Assembly (NCBI GenBank): GCA_964532485.1
Contig: CAZHKE010000014.1
Span: 1-63,856, forward strand
DNA from: DATBSK01 sp964532485
GTDB taxonomy: Bacteria; Actinomycetota; Acidimicrobiia; IMCC26256; PALSA-555
Direction of reading: 5' to 3'
DNA length: 63,856 nt
The notes below the pieces were generated by a model, which was given only the letters and a program-made list of their open reading frames with translations, had not been told where the DNA came from and searched no databases. This document shows, piece after piece, positions 16,307-25,416 of the stretch (position 1 is its first letter; every line of letters begins with the position of its first letter). A program made the translations under genes and the position numbers.

Positions 16307-17695
16307 ATGATCTTCCAGCAGTACTACCTGGAGTGCCTGTCCCACGCGTCGTACCTCGTCGGCGACGAGACGTCGGGTCGCGCCGTCGTCGTCGACCCCC
16401 AGCGTGACGTCTCGCAGTACATCGACGACGCCGCCGCGAGCGGACTGGTCATCGAGCGCGTCATCGAGACGCACGTGCATGCAGACTTCCTGTCCGGGCA
16501 CCTGGAGCTCGCCGAGCGCACCGGCGCGACCATCTCCTACGGTGAGGCGGTCAGCGGCATCGAGTTCCCGTTCGAGCCGCTCGCGCACCTCGAGCAGCTC
16601 GACCTCGGCGACGTGAGGCTCGAGATCCGCGCCACCCCGGGGCACACCCCCGAGTCGATCAGCATCATCGTGTACGAGCACGCGGGCGACGACGTGCCGC
16701 ACGCGGTGCTCACCGGTGACACCCTCTTCATCGGCGACGTCGGGCGCCCCGACCTCCTCTCGTCCTTGGGGGTGACAGCCGACGAGCTCGCTCGAGCGCT
16801 GTACCACTCGCTCCACGAGCAGCTGCTCACCCTGCCCGACGAGACGCGCGTGTTCCCCGCGCACGGGGCCGGGTCGGCGTGCGGCAAGCAGCTGTCGACG
16901 GAGCGGCAATCGACGCTCGGCGAGCAGCGCCTCGTCAACTACGCGCTGCAGCCCATGAGCGAGGACGACTTCGTCGCCGTCGTCACCGAGGGCCAACCCA
17001 CCGCACCCGGGTACTTCGCCTTCGACGCGATCCGCAACCGCGAGGCCCGCCCGACGCTCGACGAGGAGCACGCACCTCCGGCGCTCGATCTCGACGCGGT
17101 CCTCACGGCTCAGCGCGACGGAGCGGTCGTGCTCGACACCCGCGACCCCATGGACTTCGCCGCCGGTCACCTGCGCGGCGCCGTGAACGTGTCGCTCACC
17201 GGACGCTTCGCCGAGTGGGCCGGCGACGTCCTGACGCCCGAGACGCGCATCGTGCTGTTCTCCAACCCCGGAACCGAGCTCGAGGCGAAGGTCCGGCTCG
17301 GCCGCATCGGCTTCGACGCCGTGCTCGGCAACCTCGCCGAGCCGCTCGCCGTGCTCGCCGCGCATCCCGAGGCGACCGAGCGCGCGTCGAGGCTCACGGC
17401 GCGCGAGCTCGAGGAGCGTCGCCGGACGCTCGGGGGCGACCTCCAGCTCCTCGACGTGCGCAGCCCCGGCGAGATCGCGCTCGGCGCCATCCCGGGCGCG
17501 CTGCCGACACCGCTGCCGCGCCTGATCGACGCCATGGAACAGCTCGATCCGACTCGACCGACGGTCGCGTACTGTGGCGGCGGCGCGCGCTCGGCCGTGG
17601 CCGCGAGCGTCCTCGCCGGCCACGGCTTCACCGACGTCTCGGACGTGCTCGGTGGGTTCGAGGCCTGGCGCGCCGAGACCGCCGACGCCGCGTGA
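16307..17695 (+). CDS. Persulfide dioxygenase-rhodanese fusion (CstB-like)
   Basis: 462 aa. N-terminal metallo-beta-lactamase fold with HVHADFLSGH (56-65), ATPGHTPESI and TGDTLFIGDVGRPDL, the non-heme iron pattern of ETHE1-type persulfide dioxygenases. Two rhodanese domains follow: the first (from about 260) has LFSNPGTE without an active-site Cys, the second has YCGGGARS with Cys423. The order fits CstB, which oxidises persulfide and moves sulfane sulfur to make thiosulfate. A strong GAGGAGG site precedes ATG 16307, and the gene is 61 bp downstream of the CstR-like gene. Confidence 0.9.
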   Translation: MIFQQYYLECLSHASYLVGDETSGRAVVVDPQRDVSQYIDDAAASGLVIERVIETHVHADFLSGHLELAERTGATISYGEAVSGIEFPFEPLAHLEQLDLGDVRLEIRATPGHTPESISIIVYEHAGDDVPHAVLTGDTLFIGDVGRPDLLSSLGVTADELARALYHSLHEQLLTLPDETRVFPAHGAGSACGKQLSTERQSTLGEQRLVNYALQPMSEDDFVAVVTEGQPTAPGYFAFDAIRNREARPTLDEEHAPPALDLDAVLTAQRDGAVVLDTRDPMDFAAGHLRGAVNVSLTGRFAEWAGDVLTPETRIVLFSNPGTELEAKVRLGRIGFDAVLGNLAEPLAVLAAHPEATERASRLTARELEERRRTLGGDLQLLDVRSPGEIALGAIPGALPTPLPRLIDAMEQLDPTRPTVAYCGGGARSAVAASVLAGHGFTDVSDVLGGFEAWRAETADAA

Positions 17696-17701
17696 GCGCG
17701 C

Positions 17702-17801
17702 NNNNNNNNNNNNNNNNNNNNNNNNNNNNNNNNNNNNNNNNNNNNNNNNNNNNNNNNNNNNNNNNNNNNNNNNNNNNNNNNNNNNNNNNNNNNNNNNNNN
17801 N
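17702..17801. other. Scaffold gap, 100 N
   Basis: Exactly 100 unknown bases; it begins 7 bases after the dioxygenase stop codon and removes the start of the rhodanese gene. Confidence 1.
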
Positions 17802-17999
17802 TCGGCGCGCCGGCCCGACATCCCCGACGCTCGTCCGCTCGTCGTCGTGTGCCGCTCGGGCGCTCGGTCCGCGAAGGTCACCCAGGCGCTCGTGGCCGCC
17901 GGCTACGACGCCTCGAACCTCGTCGGCGGGCTCCAGGCCTGGGTGGAGGCCGGCGAGCCACTCGTCGCCGAAGGCGGCGGTGCCGGCGTCGTCGCCTGA
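17802..17999 (+). CDS. Rhodanese-like protein (5' end lost in gap)
   Basis: The last 65 residues of a single-domain rhodanese. Seen: PLVVVCRSGARSAKVTQAL with the active-site Cys in the CRSGARS loop, then the family's C-terminal LVGGLQAWVEAGEP. Sulfurtransferases of this kind are regular members of Cst-type operons, so it probably belongs to the same transcript as the dioxygenase, gap permitting. Confidence 0.85.
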   Translation, partial: SARRPDIPDARPLVVVCRSGARSAKVTQALVAAGYDASNLVGGLQAWVEAGEPLVAEGGGAGVVA

Positions 18000-18043
18000 C
18001 GCGTCCTCGCGTGCCGCCCCGGCCGGCTCTCCCTACTCGCCGG

Positions 18044-18049
18044 TAACCT
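18044..18049 (+). promoter_or_regulatory. -10 hexamer TAACCT, leaderless-type
   Basis: TAACCT ends 7 nt before the GTG at 18057; no Shine-Dalgarno sequence is visible. Confidence 0.5.
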
Positions 18050-18056
18050 GGCCGGC

Positions 18057-19712
18057 GTGCCACCGCTCCCAGCCTTCGACCGGGCCGACGCGCTCCGCCG
18101 GCTCGGACACGAGGAGTTCGACGTGCTGGTGGTCGGCGGCGGGATCACCGGCGTCGGGTGTGCCCTCGACGGCGTCTCGCGCGGGCTGCGCGTCGCCCTG
18201 GTCGAGCGCGACGACTTCGCGTCGGGCACGTCGTCGAAGAGCTCGAAGCTGGTCCACGGCGGGATCCGCTACCTCCAGCAGCGGGAGATCGCGCTCGTCT
18301 ACGAGAACCTGCGCGAGCGGCATCGCATCCTCGCCAACGCGCCCCATCTCGTCCGCGTCCTCCCCTTCCTGATCCCGATCCTCACCCGCGACGGGCTCAT
18401 CGACCGGCGGGTGGCGCGCGCCATGGGCGCCGCGTTGTGGATGTACGACCTCACGGGTGGCCTGCGGATCCGCAAGCGTCACCAGCGACTCACCTCCGCC
18501 GAAGCGCTGCGCCACATGCCCACGCTGCGGCGCGACAACGTCGCGAGCGCGTACATCTACTACGACTGCCTGACCGACGACGCGCGTCTGACGCTCGCGA
18601 TCGCGCGGACGGCGGCGAGCCACGGCGCGGCGATCGCGAACTACACGAACGTCGTCGCGCTGCTCAAGGACACCAAGGGCAGGATCTGCGGCGCGCGCCT
18701 CGAGGCCGACGGCACGGAGCTCGAGGTGCGGGCGCGTGCCGTCGTCAACGCCACGGGCGTGTGGTCCGACGACGTGCGCACGATGGACGAGGGGACGCAC
18801 CCTGAGTCGATCCGGCCGGCGAAGGGCATCCACATCACGGTGCCGTGGTCGAAGGTCCGCAACGACATCGCGGCGATCGTGCCCGTGCCCAAGGACAAGC
18901 GGTCGGTGTTCGTGGTGCCGTGGGGCGACGCGACGTACGTCGGCACGACCGATACCGACTACGACGGGCCGCTCGACGACCCCCAGTGCACTCCCGCCGA
19001 CGTCGACTACCTGCTCGCGGCGCTCAACCTCGCGATCGCAGAGCCGGTGAGTCGTGACGACGTCGTCGCGACGTGGGCCGGCCTGCGACCCTTGCTCCGG
19101 ACGGCCTCGAGCGAGCGAACCGCCGACCTGTCGCGCCGCCACGGCGTCCGGGTGTCGGAGCACGGGCTCGTCACGATCAACGGCGGCAAGCTGACGACGT
19201 ACCGACAGATGGCCCAGGACACGCTCGACGCGACCTCGGGCGTCGTGCTCCGCAAGCGGTCGAAGAGCCGGACGAAGCGCATGACGATCATCGGGGGCGA
19301 AGGGTTCGAGGCGCGACCCGAGCCCGCGGAGCCGAGCCTCCACGAGCACCTAGGCGGGCGGTACGGCGCCGAGATGGCGGCGATCCTCGACCTCGTCGCT
19401 GCCGACGGCGACCTGGGTGAGGCACTGGTGCCGGGGCTCCCGTACCTGCGCGCGGAGGCACTCCACGCGGTGCGCCACGAGATGGCGCGCACGCTCGATG
19501 ACGTGCTCTCGCGCCGCACTCGTGCACGTCTCCTCGCGCGCGACGCGTCGTCGTCCGCCGCCCAGTCGGTGGCAGCGCTCATCGCTCCCGAGCTCCGGTG
19601 GGACACGGCCGAGACGGCACGGCAGGTCGACGCGTACCGCACCGCGATCGAGCACGAGCGCGAGTCGGGCGGCCTGTCCGAAGCCGCGCTCGACGCTTCG
19701 CTCGGCGCGTAG
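18057..19712 (+). CDS. glpD: Glycerol-3-phosphate dehydrogenase, FAD-dependent
   Basis: 551-aa flavoprotein of the GlpD/GlpA family, oxidising sn-glycerol-3-phosphate to DHAP at the membrane and passing electrons to quinone. Seen: FAD Rossmann motif VLVVGGGITGVGCALD, SGTSSKSSKLVHGGIRYLQ (substrate/FAD region), NATGVWSDDV, VPWGDATYVGTTDTDYDG and GGKLTTYRQMA, all hallmarks of GlpD; the C-terminal helical domain is present. GTG 18057 has a -10 hexamer directly upstream. The next gene starts 16 bp downstream. Confidence 0.95.
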   Translation: MPPLPAFDRADALRRLGHEEFDVLVVGGGITGVGCALDGVSRGLRVALVERDDFASGTSSKSSKLVHGGIRYLQQREIALVYENLRERHRILANAPHLVRVLPFLIPILTRDGLIDRRVARAMGAALWMYDLTGGLRIRKRHQRLTSAEALRHMPTLRRDNVASAYIYYDCLTDDARLTLAIARTAASHGAAIANYTNVVALLKDTKGRICGARLEADGTELEVRARAVVNATGVWSDDVRTMDEGTHPESIRPAKGIHITVPWSKVRNDIAAIVPVPKDKRSVFVVPWGDATYVGTTDTDYDGPLDDPQCTPADVDYLLAALNLAIAEPVSRDDVVATWAGLRPLLRTASSERTADLSRRHGVRVSEHGLVTINGGKLTTYRQMAQDTLDATSGVVLRKRSKSRTKRMTIIGGEGFEARPEPAEPSLHEHLGGRYGAEMAAILDLVAADGDLGEALVPGLPYLRAEALHAVRHEMARTLDDVLSRRTRARLLARDASSSAAQSVAALIAPELRWDTAETARQVDAYRTAIEHERESGGLSEAALDASLGA

Positions 19713-19728
19713 CGCGCGTCCCGGCGCC

Positions 19729-21237
19729 GTGGACACGAACCGGGGTGCGCCCACGCCGCCGATCGCGTTCGGCCGGACCGCGCCGGTCACGGCGCGGTTG
19801 ACGGCGCCCGCGTTCGGCGTCGACGACGCACTGCTCGATCGCCTGCGCGGCTCGTGCGCCGACGTGACCACCGACGACACTGCGCTCGACGAGACGAGCC
19901 GCGACTGGTGGCCGCTCGCGATGATCTGGGCGCTCGACGACGAGGTCGCAGCGCGGGCGGCGGTGGTAGCGCGGCCGGGGACCGTCGACGAGGTCGCAGC
20001 CGTGCTCGGTGTCTGCAACGAGGCGCGCGTCCCGGTGACGGCCGCGGCGGGCCGCAGCGGAGTGTGCGGGGCCAGCGTGCCGCTGCACGGTGGCGTGGTG
20101 CTCGACTGCTGCGGGCTCGCCGGGATCGTGGCCGTCGATCAGGCGTCGATGGTCGTCGACGTGCGCGCGGGCACGTTCGGCGACGTTCTCGAGGACGAGC
20201 TGCGCGACTCCCACGGCCTCACCGCCGGCCACTGGCCGCAGTCGGTCGAGCTCTCGACGGTGGGCGGCTGGCTCGCGTGCCGGGGGGCCGGGCAGTACTC
20301 GACGCGCTACGGCAAGATCGAGGACATCGTCGTCGGACTCGACGTCGTGCTCGCCGACGGGCGGGTGGTGTCGACGGGCGGCGCGCCACGACAGGCCGTC
20401 GGGCCCGATCTCACCCAGGTGTTCGTCGGCAGCGAAGGGACGTTGGGCGTCATCACCGGCGCGCGCCTGCGGTGCCACCCGGTGCCGCCCACCGAGCGCC
20501 GGGTCGCGTTCGGGTTCCCGTCGTTCGTCGCCGGGCTCGACGCGTGTCGGCGGATCCTCCACCGGGGCGCGACACCCGCCGTGCTCCGGCTCTACGACGA
20601 CATCGAGGGTCAGCGCAACTTCGAGACCGGCGCCGGCGTCCACCCGCTGCTCGTCCTCGACGAGGGCGACGGCCGGCTCGTCGACGCCGTCATGCAGGTG
20701 GTGACCGAGGAGTGCACCGGCGACGGCGCGCCGCTCGACGGCGACGCGCTCCTCACGCGCTGGCTCGACCACCGCAACGACGTCAGCGCACTCCAGGCGC
20801 TCATCACGCGGGGCTACGTCGTCGACACGATGGAGATCGCGGCACGCTGGCACGACCTCCCGGCGATCTACGACGCCGCGACCGCGGCGATCCGGGGTGT
20901 CGAGCACACGGTCGTCGCCTCCGCGCACCAGTCGCACTCGTATCCCGACGGCGCGTGCCTCTACTTCACGTTCGGTGGACAACCGCCGGCCGACGAGCGC
21001 GACGCGTACTACCGGGCTGCGTGGGACGCGGGGACGCGGGCCGTGCTGGAGCGCGGCGGTGCGCTGAGCCACCACCACGGGGTCGGCCTCAACCGCTCCC
21101 GGTTCATGAGGGACGCGCTCGGCGTCGGCCTCGACGTGCTCGCGGCGGTGAAGGCCGCGCTCGACCCGAACGGCATCCTCAACCCCGGCAAGCTCGGCCT
21201 GCCGAGCCCCTACGGCCCGAGCCCCGCGTGGCCATGA
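19729..21237 (+). CDS. AGPS-like FAD-binding oxidase
   Basis: 502-aa PCMH-type flavoenzyme resembling alkyldihydroxyacetonephosphate synthase (AGPS), which makes the ether bond of ether lipids. Seen: FAD region VPVTAAAGRSGVCGASVP, LSTVGGWLACRGAGQYSTRYGK (given in part), DLTQVFVGSEGTLGVIT, and the AGPS active-site His triad as SHHHGVG near the C-terminus, followed by LDPNGILNPGKLG. It lies between glpD (16 bp) and an FGGY kinase, so its substrates are probably glycerol-phosphate derived. Other FAD-linked C-terminal-domain oxidases (D-lactate or glycolate type) are the alternative. Confidence 0.85.
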   Translation: MDTNRGAPTPPIAFGRTAPVTARLTAPAFGVDDALLDRLRGSCADVTTDDTALDETSRDWWPLAMIWALDDEVAARAAVVARPGTVDEVAAVLGVCNEARVPVTAAAGRSGVCGASVPLHGGVVLDCCGLAGIVAVDQASMVVDVRAGTFGDVLEDELRDSHGLTAGHWPQSVELSTVGGWLACRGAGQYSTRYGKIEDIVVGLDVVLADGRVVSTGGAPRQAVGPDLTQVFVGSEGTLGVITGARLRCHPVPPTERRVAFGFPSFVAGLDACRRILHRGATPAVLRLYDDIEGQRNFETGAGVHPLLVLDEGDGRLVDAVMQVVTEECTGDGAPLDGDALLTRWLDHRNDVSALQALITRGYVVDTMEIAARWHDLPAIYDAATAAIRGVEHTVVASAHQSHSYPDGACLYFTFGGQPPADERDAYYRAAWDAGTRAVLERGGALSHHHGVGLNRSRFMRDALGVGLDVLAAVKAALDPNGILNPGKLGLPSPYGPSPAWP

Positions 21238-21245
21238 CCCCCCTC

Positions 21246-21290
21246 TGGTTGCGTCCGTCACCCGCGCAGGCGACGGTCGGGGACGCAGGT
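21246..21290 (-). repeat. 45-bp REP-like palindromic unit, copy 2
   Basis: Reads on the minus strand as a unit beginning ACCTGCGTCC and ending GGACGCAACCA. The hairpin is imperfect in the inner stem. It faces copy 3, 3 bp away, forming an inverted pair. Confidence 0.8.
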
Positions 21291-21293
21291 GCG

Positions 21294-21338
21294 ACGTGCG
21301 TCCCTCACCCCGGGATACGCGGGTGACGGACGCAACCA
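21294..21338 (+). repeat. 45-bp REP-like palindromic unit, copy 3
   Basis: Plus-strand unit beginning ACGTGCGTCC and ending GGACGCAACCA. With copy 2 it forms perfect 21-bp outer inverted repeats (21246-21266 and 21318-21338). Its last base is the A of the kinase ATG. Confidence 0.85.
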
Positions 21339-22789
21339 TGAGGATCCTCGTCGTCGACGTGGGGACGTCGTCGGTGCGCAGCGCGGTCGTCGACGCGGAA
21401 GCCCGAGTCGTGGTCGAGCACCGGGCGCCGCTGCTCCCCGACTCGCCGGCACCCGGACTCGTCGAGTTCGACGCCGCCGCGATGGCCCGGGTGGCGCTCG
21501 ACCTGGCGCGCCGCTCGCTCGCCGAGGGCGGACCGGTCGACGCCGTCGGCGTCGCCGATCAGCGCGCCTCGACGATCGTCTGGGACCGGCGCACCGGCGA
21601 GCCCGTCGCGCCGGGCCAGGGCTGGCAGGATCTCCGCGTCGTCGGCCGCTGCCTCGAGCTCCGAGGCGACGGGCACCGCTTCGCCCCGAACTTCAGCGCC
21701 CTGAAGCTCGAGTCGATCCTCGACGCCGTCGATCCCGAGCGAGCCCGATCGGGCGCGCTGGCGTTCGGCACCGTCGACACCTGGATCGCGTGGCACCTGT
21801 CCGAGGGCGCGCTGCACGTCACCGATGCGAGCAACGCGCACCTCACCGCGCTGCGCACGCCCGAGAACGACTCGTGGGACCCGACGGCGCTCGGCGTGCT
21901 CCGCATCGCCGAGGAGCTGCTGCCGGGGGTCGTCGACTCCACTGGAATCGCGGGCACGGCGAGTGCGCTCGCCGGCGCGCCCCCGATCGCGGGGATCATC
22001 GGCGACCAGCAGGCGTCGCTGCTCGGCCAGGGCTGCGTCCGCCCCGGTGACGCCAAGATCACGTTCGGCACGGGCGGGATGCTCGACCTCGTCTACGGGC
22101 CCGAGCGTCCGCAGCTCGACGAGCGCGGGCGCGCGGGGGGCTGCTTCCCGATCGTCACGAGGCGAGCCGACGGCACCGACACCTGGGGGCTCGAGGCGGC
22201 GATGCTCGCGGCCGGCGCGAACGTCGAGTGGATGCGCGACGACCTCGCGATCCTGACGACCGTCGAGGAGTCGGATGAGGTCGCGGCGCGCTGTGACGAC
22301 ACCGGCGACGTCTGGTACGTGCCGGCACTGCTCGGTCTCGGCACGCCCGTGTACGACTTCGGCGCGCGCGGCACCCTGCTCGGGCTCACCCGAGGCACCG
22401 AGCGCGCCCACGTCGTGCGGGCTGTGCTCGAGGGGATCGCGCACCGCGGGGCCGACCTGGTCGAGTCGGCTCAGGCCGACGCAGGCATCACGATCGACGT
22501 GCTGCACGTCGACGGGGGGATGGCTGCCAACACGACGTTCGTGCAGGCCCTGGCCGACGCCTCGCAGCACCCGGTCGAGGTCGCACCCGTCACCGAGGCG
22601 ACGATGCTCGGCGCCGCGTTCGCCGCCGGTCTCGCGGTGGGTGTGTGGAGCGGTGACGACGACGTCGCGGGGACGTGGGAGCCCGAACGGCGCGTCGAGC
22701 CCCAGCGCGAGCTCGACCGCGACCGCTGGCGCGAGGCGGTCTCGCGCGCCGAGGGCTGGATCCCCGAGCTCTCGACGATCGAGCTCTGA
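21338..22789 (+). CDS. FGGY-family carbohydrate kinase (glycerol kinase-like)
   Basis: 483-aa sugar/polyol kinase. Seen: N-terminal phosphate-binding LVVDVGTSSVRSAVVD, VGVADQRASTIVWDRRTGEP, GTVDTWIAWHLSEG, the second ATPase segment GIIGDQQASLLGQG with ITFGTGGMLD, and the adenosine motif VLHVDGGMAANTTFVQALAD. GDQQASL and the Trp-Asp region match glycerol kinases, and the neighbouring glpD supports glycerol as substrate, but other polyols are possible. The start codon directly abuts the 45-bp palindrome. A 204-bp GC-rich spacer follows. Confidence 0.88.
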   Translation: MRILVVDVGTSSVRSAVVDAEARVVVEHRAPLLPDSPAPGLVEFDAAAMARVALDLARRSLAEGGPVDAVGVADQRASTIVWDRRTGEPVAPGQGWQDLRVVGRCLELRGDGHRFAPNFSALKLESILDAVDPERARSGALAFGTVDTWIAWHLSEGALHVTDASNAHLTALRTPENDSWDPTALGVLRIAEELLPGVVDSTGIAGTASALAGAPPIAGIIGDQQASLLGQGCVRPGDAKITFGTGGMLDLVYGPERPQLDERGRAGGCFPIVTRRADGTDTWGLEAAMLAAGANVEWMRDDLAILTTVEESDEVAARCDDTGDVWYVPALLGLGTPVYDFGARGTLLGLTRGTERAHVVRAVLEGIAHRGADLVESAQADAGITIDVLHVDGGMAANTTFVQALADASQHPVEVAPVTEATMLGAAFAAGLAVGVWSGDDDVAGTWEPERRVEPQRELDRDRWREAVSRAEGWIPELSTIEL

Positions 22790-22978
22790 CCGCCGGCGCC
22801 GAGCCCCGACGCCGGCCCCCGGAGGCGGCGTCACGGGCGGCGCACGCGCGGGTCCGCCAGGCACGTCCGACGCCGGCGCGGCGGTGACTCGACCCCCTCT
22901 CGCTCCCTCACCGTCGCGCCGGTGACGGGCGCCTCGACCGGCCGTCACCGGCGGCGGCGGACGCGCCCGTCGCGGGCG
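22790..22978. other. GC-rich intergenic spacer
   Basis: No gene is seen. It contains several short GC-rich inverted stretches, such as CTCACCGTCGCGCCGGTGACGG near 22908-22929 given here only as its ends CTCACCG and CGGTGA. This may terminate the kinase transcript. Confidence 0.4.
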
Positions 22979-22984
22979 TACGCT
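22979..22984 (+). promoter_or_regulatory. -10 hexamer TACGCT, leaderless-type
   Basis: TACGCT ends 9 nt before the ATG at 22994; no Shine-Dalgarno sequence is visible. Confidence 0.45.
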
Positions 22985-22993
22985 CCTCGCCGC

Positions 22994-24310
22994 ATGGCCG
23001 AGCGCCCACCGTCCGTCGGCACGGACCCGGTTCGGCGACCCCCGGTCCGGCCACCCCCTGTCCGGATCGACGACCTCGCCGATCCGCGGATGGCGCCGCA
23101 CGTCGTCGAGATCATGCAGTCGGTCGAGCCGCTCGCGGCCGAGCTGGTGCTCTCGCTCGATGCCGTCGCGGACGCCGCGTGCGCCGAGACCGGCCTCGAC
23201 GACTTCGGCGACGGCTGGTTCCGCGAGCCGCTCGCGCTCGTGCTGCGCTGCCTCGACGAGGAGGCCGGCCTGTCGCCGTTCGGGCGCGTGAGCGCGCACG
23301 CGCAGATGGTCGGGCACCTGCGCAACCGCCTGCGCGTCGAGCACCTCGTCGCGCGGCATCCCGAGGTCCTCGACGTCGCGATCGCGCGCCCGATCTTCAT
23401 CGTCGGACAGCCCCGCACCGGCACGACGCACCTGCACAACCTGATGGCACAGGACCCGGCGCTGCGCTCGCTGCCGTACTGGGAGAGCCTCGAGCCGGTC
23501 CTCGGCGACGACGAGCAGGCCGCCGTCGAGGGGGGCGCTTCCGATCCGCGGCGCGAGCGGTGCGCCGTCGGGCTCGAGCTCCTCGACGAGGCGATGCCGC
23601 TCTTCAAGCGCATGCACGACATGACCGTCGACCATGTCCACGAGGAGATCCAGCTGCTTGCCCTCGCAGGCTCGACGATGCTGTTCGAGACGATGGCGGT
23701 GATGCCGACCTGGCGCGATTGGTACCGCGCGCACGACCAGACGCCGGCGTACGAGTACCTGAGGCGAGTGCTGCAGTGCTGCCAGTGGCTGCGGGGCGGC
23801 GCGCGCTGGTTGCTGAAGTCGCCGCAGCACGTCGAGCAGATCGTGCCGCTTCTGCGGGTCTTCCCCGACGCCACGCTCGTGTTCACCCACCGCGACCCCG
23901 TCTCGGTGATCGCGTCGACGGCGACGATGATCTCGTACACGGCGCGCTCGAGCCAGGCGAAGGTCGACCCACCGAAGATCGGGCACTACTGGGCCGAGCG
24001 GATCGAGGTGATGCTGCACGCCGGCATGCGCGACCACGACCGCCTGCCCGGGGGCCGGTTCCTCGACGTGCCGTTCGACGAGTTCATGGCCGACGACGTC
24101 GCGATGGTGCAGCGGATCTACGACGTCGCAGATCAGCCGTTCACGCCAGAGGCGCGGACCGCGATGGAGGCCTTCATGGTCGAGCACCCTCGCGGCGTCC
24201 ACGGCGGCGTGATCTACGACCTCGAAGGCGACTTCGGCCTCGACCGCCGCCGCTTGCGCGACCGCCTGCGCGACTACACCGACCGCTTCGACGTCGCGCT
24301 GGAGTCGTGA
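22994..24310 (+). CDS. Sulfotransferase-family protein (PAPS-binding fold)
   Basis: 438 aa. Seen: 5'-phosphosulfate loop FIVGQPRTGTTHLHNLMAQ (about 135-153), then KSPQHVEQIVPLLRVFPDATLVFTHRDPVSVIAS, which is the 3'-phosphate site with conserved Arg-Asp-Pro (given in segments KSPQH and THRDPV). The N-terminal 100 residues form a helical extension common in actinobacterial sulfotransferase family 3 proteins. The acceptor may be a lipid or sterol, but nothing in the sequence fixes it. Convergent with the DUF1214 gene (6 bp). Confidence 0.88.
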   Translation: MAERPPSVGTDPVRRPPVRPPPVRIDDLADPRMAPHVVEIMQSVEPLAAELVLSLDAVADAACAETGLDDFGDGWFREPLALVLRCLDEEAGLSPFGRVSAHAQMVGHLRNRLRVEHLVARHPEVLDVAIARPIFIVGQPRTGTTHLHNLMAQDPALRSLPYWESLEPVLGDDEQAAVEGGASDPRRERCAVGLELLDEAMPLFKRMHDMTVDHVHEEIQLLALAGSTMLFETMAVMPTWRDWYRAHDQTPAYEYLRRVLQCCQWLRGGARWLLKSPQHVEQIVPLLRVFPDATLVFTHRDPVSVIASTATMISYTARSSQAKVDPPKIGHYWAERIEVMLHAGMRDHDRLPGGRFLDVPFDEFMADDVAMVQRIYDVADQPFTPEARTAMEAFMVEHPRGVHGGVIYDLEGDFGLDRRRLRDRLRDYTDRFDVALES

Positions 24311-24316
24311 CCCGGC

Positions 24317-25399
24317 TCAGGGGAGCTTCACGACCTCGCAGGTGGGGCGATCCGGGGTGTCGGCCGGGTAGAACCAGCGGAACCAGATCCGGCCGCGGGG
24401 GTGGCCCTGCGTCGAGAGCCAGTTCGGCCGCCCCGGGTCGCGGTGCGCGACGACGAGTGTCCACGATCCGTCGTCCTCGTACCGGGTCTGCGCACCGTTG
24501 ATCGTGACCTGCTCGTAGTCATAGTTGTACGTGTGCAGGAACTGGTTCCAGAGGCAGCAGTTCCAGAACGCGCACTCCGGCGAGCGACCCGCGATCACGA
24601 GCGCCTCGTCGTCGGCGAGGTCGAAGCTGCCCATGGCATAGGCAGCATCGCCGGCGGCCCACCCGAAGGTCACCTGCTGCACCGGATACGGCTCGTCGAT
24701 CTGGTTCGGTGCACCGAGCGCGAGCGGCACCATCTGCTGCTGATCACGCACCCACGTGAGCGCGGCACGGAACCGGCGGGCGAGATCGGCGTCGTCGAGC
24801 CGGACGCTCGACGGCCGGTCGACGGCTTCGATGTGCCAGCGGCACCGCGTGCCGCTGAACGGCTGCTCGAGGTAGTCGCGGGTGATCGCCACGACCGCGT
24901 CGTCCTCCAGCGCCAGGAACGGACCGTCCCAGCCCGCGGGGCGCTCGCGCGCCAGCATCAGCTCGAACGAGCCGTCGGGCCCGACCTGGAGATGGTCGCG
25001 GTCGTTCACCGTGCCGACGATCCGCTCGGAGTAGTGCCCGTCACGCGGACCGCCGTACACCGTGAGCGAGATGTAGACGGCATCACCGATCTTGCCGGTC
25101 ACCTTGTACGTCACGTCGGGGTCGATCGGCGCGTGCATGTAGTAGGCGTCGGCGTTGTCACCGCCCCACTTCTTGTAGGGCCCGACGATGTCGACGAAGC
25201 GCGGGCTCGCGGGATCGGCCCACACCTGAGTGTCGAGCGCGACCTGGAGGATCGAGAAGATCCACTTGTAGCCCTCGAGCACCGACTGGTCGTCGCTCAG
25301 CGCGTTCGGGCCCTCGAAGAAGCGCTCGTCGAGCGTGTGCAGCTCGTCGAGCAGCTCGTGGACGACCGCAGCGGTCTCGTACTGGCTGGCATCGGCCAT
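24317..25399 (-). CDS. DUF1214/DUF1254-like protein
   Basis: 360-aa soluble protein. Seen: N-terminal helical part ending in DTQVWADPASPRFVDIVGPYKKWG, then a beta-rich region YKVTGKIGDAVYISLTVYGGP, and the C-terminal DUF1214 signature ending RIWFRWFYPADTPDRPTCEVV. Biochemical function is unknown for the family; in actinobacteria it recurs beside lipid and steroid genes. ATG 25399 is followed closely by the typical N-terminus. The 72-bp upstream spacer contains a 16-bp tandem repeat. Confidence 0.8.
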   Translation of the reverse strand: MADASQYETAAVVHELLDELHTLDERFFEGPNALSDDQSVLEGYKWIFSILQVALDTQVWADPASPRFVDIVGPYKKWGGDNADAYYMHAPIDPDVTYKVTGKIGDAVYISLTVYGGPRDGHYSERIVGTVNDRDHLQVGPDGSFELMLARERPAGWDGPFLALEDDAVVAITRDYLEQPFSGTRCRWHIEAVDRPSSVRLDDADLARRFRAALTWVRDQQQMVPLALGAPNQIDEPYPVQQVTFGWAAGDAAYAMGSFDLADDEALVIAGRSPECAFWNCCLWNQFLHTYNYDYEQVTINGAQTRYEDDGSWTLVVAHRDPGRPNWLSTQGHPRGRIWFRWFYPADTPDRPTCEVVKLP

Positions 25400-25416
25400 A
25401 GGCGGCCGACGATACC

